Shown: positions 62,671 to 64,000 of the stretch, in pieces
Layout: the number at the start of each line of letters is the position of its first letter
How positions within the stretch are numbered: the first letter of the stretch is position 1
NCBI RefSeq assembly: GCF_024704835.1
Contig: NZ_JAMXBE010000005.1
Span: 1-64,000 of the forward strand
DNA length: 64,000 nt
Direction: 5' to 3'
Source: Parapedobacter tibetensis
GTDB lineage: Bacteria > Bacteroidota > Bacteroidia > Sphingobacteriales > Sphingobacteriaceae
Translations under genes and position numbers: made by a program
The notes under the pieces: generated by a model
What the model was told of the DNA's origin: nothing
What the model saw: the letters and a program-made list of their open reading frames with translations, nothing else
Databases searched by the model: none

Positions 62671-63387
62671 ATGGAGATAAAAACATCAACTAAATTCGTA
62701 GCCGAATTGGTTGGCACCTTCGGACTGGTGCTTTTCGGATGCGGCGCTGCTGTTGTGGCAGGAACTGACACACTCGCAGGCCTTTCGGGCTTGGGCTTAT
62801 TGGGGATTTCATTTGCCTTTGGCTTGGCGGTCGTCGTGTTTGCGTATGCCATCGGTGGCATCAGCGGTTGCCACATCAACCCAGCCATCACCATTGCAAT
62901 GCTGGTAAACGGAAAAATTTCCGTTATGGACGCTATTGTCTACATCATTGCGCAATTAATCGGTGCATTGCTGGGAGCCTTTGTGTTGCAACAGGTGCTT
63001 AGCGGACAATTGGCAGGGTTTACGGCAGGTGATTGGGCTTATGGTTCCAATGGTTGGGGAGCTGGATACCAGAATGAATATGGTACTTCCGCAGCATTCC
63101 TTGTCGAAGCCGTGCTTACTTTCCTGTTTTTGTTTGTGATATTTGGCGTTACCTCCAAATGGGGTAATGGTAACATGGCTGGACTGGCAATTGGCCTCAC
63201 GTTGGTGCTTATTCACTTGGTAGCCATCCCGATTACGGGTACTTCCGTGAACCCGGCACGTAGCTTTGGACCAGCCTTATTAGCCGGAGGTGTGGCATTG
63301 AGCCAATTGTGGCTATTTATCGTGGCACCAATAGTGGGAGCTGTGGTTGCTGCAGTGGTGTGGCGTATTCTGGAGCCTAAGGGATAA
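62671..63387 (+). CDS. aqpZ: Aquaporin Z-type water channel
   Basis: Start at 62671 (MEIKTSTKFVAELVGTF). The 238-residue protein has six membrane segments and the two NPA half-helices (GCHINPAITIAML and TSVNPARSFGPAL). A His at the HINPA position and Arg after the second NPA fit the narrow selectivity filter of water-selective AqpZ. It has its own promoter and terminator. Confidence 0.95.
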   Translation: MEIKTSTKFVAELVGTFGLVLFGCGAAVVAGTDTLAGLSGLGLLGISFAFGLAVVVFAYAIGGISGCHINPAITIAMLVNGKISVMDAIVYIIAQLIGALLGAFVLQQVLSGQLAGFTAGDWAYGSNGWGAGYQNEYGTSAAFLVEAVLTFLFLFVIFGVTSKWGNGNMAGLAIGLTLVLIHLVAIPITGTSVNPARSFGPALLAGGVALSQLWLFIVAPIVGAVVAAVVWRILEPKG

Positions 63388-63413
63388 CTGTACGGATTGT
63401 ATATGGTTAAATT

Positions 63414-63452
63414 AAGCCCTTGGGAGGTTCACAACCTCCCAAGGGCTTTTTT
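63414..63452 (+). terminator. Strong rho-independent terminator after aqpZ
   Basis: AAGCCCTTGGGAGGTT pairs perfectly with AACCTCCCAAGGGCTT around a CAC-type loop, followed by six T. It is the strongest terminator hairpin in the window. Confidence 0.95.
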
Positions 63453-63524
63453 CATGTCATCATAAAACTTAACTCAAGATTAATACTAAGAGCCTTACTT
63501 TTGGAGCGTTAAACAAATGGACAA

Positions 63525-63725
63525 ATGGATGGTCAATTATTGGAACGGTTGCGGACCGGAGAGATTGGTGCATTCACCGAATTGTACAACCAATATTGGG
63601 AATCGCTGTATAACTCTTCTTTGAAACGCATTGGCAACGCGGATGATGCAAAGGATTTGATTCAGGATCTTTTCGTGACTATTTGGACAAGAAAGGATCG
63701 ACTACCTGAAACCATCATCAATTGA
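63525..63725 (+). pseudogene. ECF sigma-70 factor, N-terminal fragment
   Basis: The 66 codons encode region 2 of an ECF sigma factor of the Bacteroidota FecI-like group (FTELYNQYWESLYNSSLKRI, ADDAKDLIQDLFVTIWTRKD) and then stop. Regions 2.4 and 4 are absent, and nothing similar follows before the next gene, so the gene is truncated. Confidence 0.75.
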
Positions 63726-63796
63726 CAGCATTAATGAAAAACCTTGGTGGTTGCAATAAAATCTGTATTATTGGGAGCCAATAACATCACTTAACC

Positions 63797-64000
63797 ATGG
63801 AATCAAGAAGAACCTTCCTTAAAAAAGCTGCGCTGTTGGCCGGTGCCACGGCAACCGTCCAAATGATACCCGAATCCATCCAACGGGCACTCGCCATTGA
63901 CGCGCAAGCGGGTAGCACCTACCTGGATGCTGAACACATCGTTTTTCTGATGCAGGAAAACCGCTCATTCGATCATTGCTATGGTACATTGCGCGGCGTG
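63797..64000 (+). CDS. Tat-exported phospholipase C (5' part)
   Basis: ATG at 63797 opens a frame that runs off the window. It begins with a twin-arginine signal (SRRTFLKKAALLAGATATV) and continues with the phosphoesterase motif HIVFLMQENRSFDHCYGTLRGV, diagnostic for the acid-phosphatase/phospholipase C superfamily (phosphocholine-specific type). Only the first 68 codons are visible. Confidence 0.88.
   Translation, partial: MESRRTFLKKAALLAGATATVQMIPESIQRALAIDAQAGSTYLDAEHIVFLMQENRSFDHCYGTLRGV

Overview
The window looks like a chromosomal segment of a Bacteroidota bacterium, most likely a Sphingobacteriaceae-type soil or water organism. The reasons are the SusC/TonB-receptor tail at the left edge, many short-signal lipoproteins, LytTR/LytS regulation, the long cyanobacterial-type IspH, the scarcity of Shine-Dalgarno sequences, and several promoters with the Bacteroidota -7 element TAnnTTTG. 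No rRNA or tRNA gene was recognised. The species is inferred only loosely.

Layout. 1-5200: end of a TonB receptor, secreted proteins, then a decayed zone with toxin-antitoxin relics, a parallel beta-helix relic and degenerate 21-22 bp repeats. 5200-15600: serine hydrolase, small stress-type genes, a LytS/LytTR two-component pair with a candidate direct-repeat operator that recurs in front of the next transcription unit, NlpE-like twins, a secreted intradiol dioxygenase, a YceI lipoprotein and an esterase. 15600-17250: gene relics (ABC permease tail, SnoaL, zinc-type dehydrogenase) around a 48-bp perfect palindrome, then an Rpn-type nuclease. 18379-30556: one long minus-strand terpenoid cluster, read in the order prenyl diphosphate synthase, dxs, ispH, terpene synthase, dxr, then five more terpene synthases. 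It carries three MEP-pathway enzymes, including the first two steps, with six divergent class I synthases, so precursor supply and cyclisation appear to be co-expressed.

30800-37000: a tyrosine recombinase followed by three AT-rich gene packages (membrane protein; ABC-2 exporter pair; Crp/Fnr regulator plus membrane protein). Each package ends in an imperfect palindrome of about 130 bp bounded by CGCTAAC/GTTAGCG-like boxes. This has the architecture of an integron-like cassette array and is, with the terpenoid cluster, the most interesting part of the window. 37000-37600 holds truncated MerR, phosphotransferase and RelE relics with an orphan antitoxin.

37800-49600: housekeeping and envelope genes (secreted superoxide dismutase, TRIC-family channel, PAP2/beta-barrel fusion, thiol peroxidase-like lipoprotein, mercuric-reductase-like flavoprotein, release factor 3, SulP, TSUP, DoxX). 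49900-52500: DUF4180, a 21-bp degenerate repeat array, a HigBA module with a visible operator, an ASCH protein and a deleted oxidoreductase. 52700-57300: an arsenic resistance locus (permease, small Cys protein, ArsR, DUF6428, ArsC, Acr3, SigZ) with two matching ArsR-type operators and three products ending in SGCC. 57500-64000: YefM/YoeB with its palindrome, a mosaic relic, an outer-membrane protein, a Crp/Fnr regulator, another 21-bp repeat array, a membrane histidine kinase, three 79-bp structured repeats, aquaporin, a truncated ECF sigma factor, and the start of a Tat-exported phospholipase C.
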